A stretch of DNA of 64,000 bases from Candidatus Woesearchaeota archaeon (GTDB lineage: Archaea; Nanobdellota; Nanobdellia; Woesearchaeales; GW2011-AR9). Location: positions 1 through 64,000 of the forward strand of contig JACPIK010000002.1 in the NCBI GenBank assembly GCA_016188115.1, written 5' to 3'. The translations under genes and the position numbers were made by a program. This document shows positions 62,874-64,000 of the stretch, in pieces. The notes beneath the pieces are model-generated. The model ran no database searches. It was not told the origin of the DNA and worked only from the letters and a program-made list of their open reading frames with translations. The stretch's first letter is position 1. Each line of letters opens with the position of its first letter.

Positions 62874-62916
62874 TATTGTCGCCCGAAGCGCAATGCTTCG
62901 AACGATAGTGAGAAAG
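62874..62916 (+). other. tRNA-Ser intron 2, T-loop position 59/60
   Basis: A 43-nt intron between A59 and T60 (the T may lie at either end, so the exact cut is ambiguous by one). TTC (62868-62870) pairs with GAA (62912-62914), with bulges AA|T and AG|T. Inside, ATTGTCG (62875-62881) pairs with CGATAGT, and CGAAGC pairs with GCTTCG (62884-62900). Confidence 0.78.
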
Positions 62917-62934
62917 TCCGGCCTGTGGCGCTCA

Positions 62935-62965
62935 ACCTTGGGTGTAAAACCCCAAGGTCATTTTT
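62935..62965 (+). terminator. Hairpin and T-run after the tRNA
   Basis: ACCTTGGG (62935-62942) and CCCAAGGT (62951-62958) form an 8-bp stem with an 8-nt loop, followed by CATTTTT. It begins four bases after the tRNA end and is a likely terminator. Confidence 0.6.
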
Positions 62966-63101
62966 CTCATTATAATCATAAAATTATTTTCAATAATAAA
63001 TTTCTTCACTAATTCGTGACTGGTTCTCTTTAAAATCAAATCAAAAAGGCTTATTAATCTCAATTTCTTTATTTAATTAGAAAAAATGAGAAGGTGAATG
63101 G

Positions 63102-64000
63102 ATGTTTTTTGAAAAGAAGAGTAATAACCGGGTATTAGCCGCTGTTATCTTCCTCTTAGCTGCCCTTTTTTCCACTACTCTCGTCTCTGCCATTGATCCT
63201 TCCATCGACTCATCCTCATTATCTCGATTAGAAGAGGCCAAATCACTTCCTTCGTATCGTCATACTGCTCATGGAATCGCCGTGGGAGACATTAACAACG
63301 ACGGATTAATGGATTTGGTTTTTGCTGAAAATGAAGAACATGTAAACGACAATCCTGAGATAAATCAAATACGTGGTTGGCCAGAACGAATTTATATCAA
63401 TAAAGGCAATGGTCAATTTGCTGATGAAAGTATGCGTCGACTTGGAACTATCTCGGGTTATCAAACCGTAAGTGTAGCTCTTGGTGATGTAAATGGAGAT
63501 AATCGTCTTGATTTAGTATTAGCTAACTATAAACAACGTGTTGCATTTTTATTTCAACAACCAGATGGAACTTTTCGTGATGTGACACAGGAACCAACTA
63601 TAATACAACACGAGACACGTCTTCCTCAAACCTATGAATTTCCCATTGGTAAAGAAGTGCTTATTGAAGATCTCGACCAAGATGGCGACAATGATGTTAT
63701 TGTTGCGTATAGGGGGTATGTGGGGATCTATGAGCATAAACTTGAAAATGGAAGGCACCGTTTAGTCGATGTTTCTACTCAATGGTCTCATCCTAACAAC
63801 CGCAACGCCGGTCAAGGAATAGAATCAATCTGGACTGCTGACGATGGAAGTAATGAGGTTCTACGTTATTTACGTTTCAATAATGATGGGGGAAAGATTC
63901 TTCTTGAAGACTTAGACAAAGATGGATTTAAAGATTTAATTATTCCTGTTCACACTGAAGGTTTTGTGAATCAAGGTTCTCTTAATCGAATATTCATGAA
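63102..64000 (+). CDS. FG-GAP/VCBS repeat secreted protein, cut by the window edge
   Basis: The frame opens at ATG 63102, with GGTG about 9 nt upstream, and stays open to the right edge (299 full codons). A signal peptide (about 12-30, AAVIFLLAALFSTTLVSA) is followed by at least four calcium-binding blade motifs: GDINNDGLMDLVFA, GDVNGDNRLDLVLA, EDLDQDGDNDVIVA and EDLDKDGFKDLIIP. These are FG-GAP/VCBS repeats of a beta propeller of the integrin-like type on cell surfaces. The C-terminus is beyond the window. Confidence 0.85.
   Translation, partial: MFFEKKSNNRVLAAVIFLLAALFSTTLVSAIDPSIDSSSLSRLEEAKSLPSYRHTAHGIAVGDINNDGLMDLVFAENEEHVNDNPEINQIRGWPERIYINKGNGQFADESMRRLGTISGYQTVSVALGDVNGDNRLDLVLANYKQRVAFLFQQPDGTFRDVTQEPTIIQHETRLPQTYEFPIGKEVLIEDLDQDGDNDVIVAYRGYVGIYEHKLENGRHRLVDVSTQWSHPNNRNAGQGIESIWTADDGSNEVLRYLRFNNDGGKILLEDLDKDGFKDLIIPVHTEGFVNQGSLNRIFM

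Larger units (their letters stand above)
62766..62930 (+). tRNA. tRNA-Ser(GCT) interrupted by two introns
   Basis: Exon 1 62766-62803, exon 2 62844-62873, exon 3 62917-62930. GCCACAG (62766-62772) pairs exactly with CTGTGGC (62923-62929), with discriminator G 62930. D-stem GCA/TGC and loop with CTGGTA at 62775-62791. Anticodon stem CAGGA/TTCTG, loop TTGCTA then A, so anticodon GCT. The long variable arm TCCC-TCT-GGGA (62850-62860) is that of serine tRNA. T-stem GTCGG (62863-62867) pairs with CCGGC (62918-62922), loop TTCAAA plus T. Mature length is about 82 nt. CCA is not encoded. Confidence 0.88.

Noticed and set aside
62761-63012. Open frame of 83 codons on the plus strand
   Set aside because: It covers the interrupted tRNA-Ser and its terminator, which explain the sequence fully.

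Overview
The window is a gene-dense, AT-rich archaeal chromosome segment. Archaeal marker genes include a proteasome-activating nucleotidase (21.4 kb), flap endonuclease with a PIP box (38.7 kb), TrmY (40.9 kb), tRNA-splicing endonuclease (41.8 kb), Trm5 (27.4 kb), tandem Lrp and TrmB regulators, SepF (61.5 kb) and an intron-containing tRNA-Ser. TATA boxes often lie only about 18-26 nt before the start codon, so many transcripts look leaderless; others carry GGTG or GGAGG ribosome sites. Gene content (small proteomes, several NUDIX proteins, a Zot-like ATPase, tandem envelope proteins, sugar-phosphate enzymes) suggests a DPANN archaeon, perhaps Woesearchaeota-like. That placement is inference; no rRNA gene is present.

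Layout. 0-9.4 kb: Mre11-like nuclease, MFS transporter, a disordered protein, NUDIX genes, two tiny zinc proteins, and a thiol/redox group (FAD oxidoreductase, VKOR, glutaredoxin, MsrB), then an aldehyde dehydrogenase. 9.4-19 kb: a structured intergenic element, a ThDP enzyme of the acetolactate synthase family, a PhoU-type regulator, CysS and ThiI-like proteins, and a tandem-Lrp regulator divergent from an asparaginase, this pair bracketed by two paralogues of an unknown family. 19-30 kb: a secreted transglutaminase-fold protein, PAN, transporters, a cold-shock protein with a hairpin leader, Trm5 and uracil phosphoribosyltransferase. 30-38 kb has an accessory flavour: Zot-like ATPase, three TrmB regulators, a BRO/DinD-like protein, an orphan ABC binding lipoprotein and a 2OG-Fe(II) oxygenase. 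38-53 kb: NUDIX/FEN1/winged-helix operon, TrmY, EndA, RadC, an Fba-RpiB-Rpe operon, nucleotide and protein housekeeping enzymes and a cysteine desulfurase. 53-64 kb: cell-surface functions, with a secretion/pilus ATPase, coiled-coil pair, three tandem paralogous membrane proteins, secreted beta-sandwich proteins, SepF, the tRNA and an FG-GAP protein cut by the right edge.

The strongest unusual observations are: (1) a tRNA-Ser(GCT) gene interrupted twice, once at the canonical 37/38 site and once in the T-loop, in the same window as a splicing endonuclease of single-domain type; (2) an identical 17-bp element placed 35-36 bp before the start codons of two genes of DNA-damage-associated families, radC and a BRO/DinD-like gene 10 kb apart; (3) tandem hairpin arrays in three intergenic regions, two of which share an exact 14-mer; (4) a 125-nt element with competing helices between the aldehyde dehydrogenase and ThDP enzyme genes; (5) a 16-unit dinucleotide repeat touching a start codon. 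No CRISPR array, insertion sequence or rRNA operon was seen.
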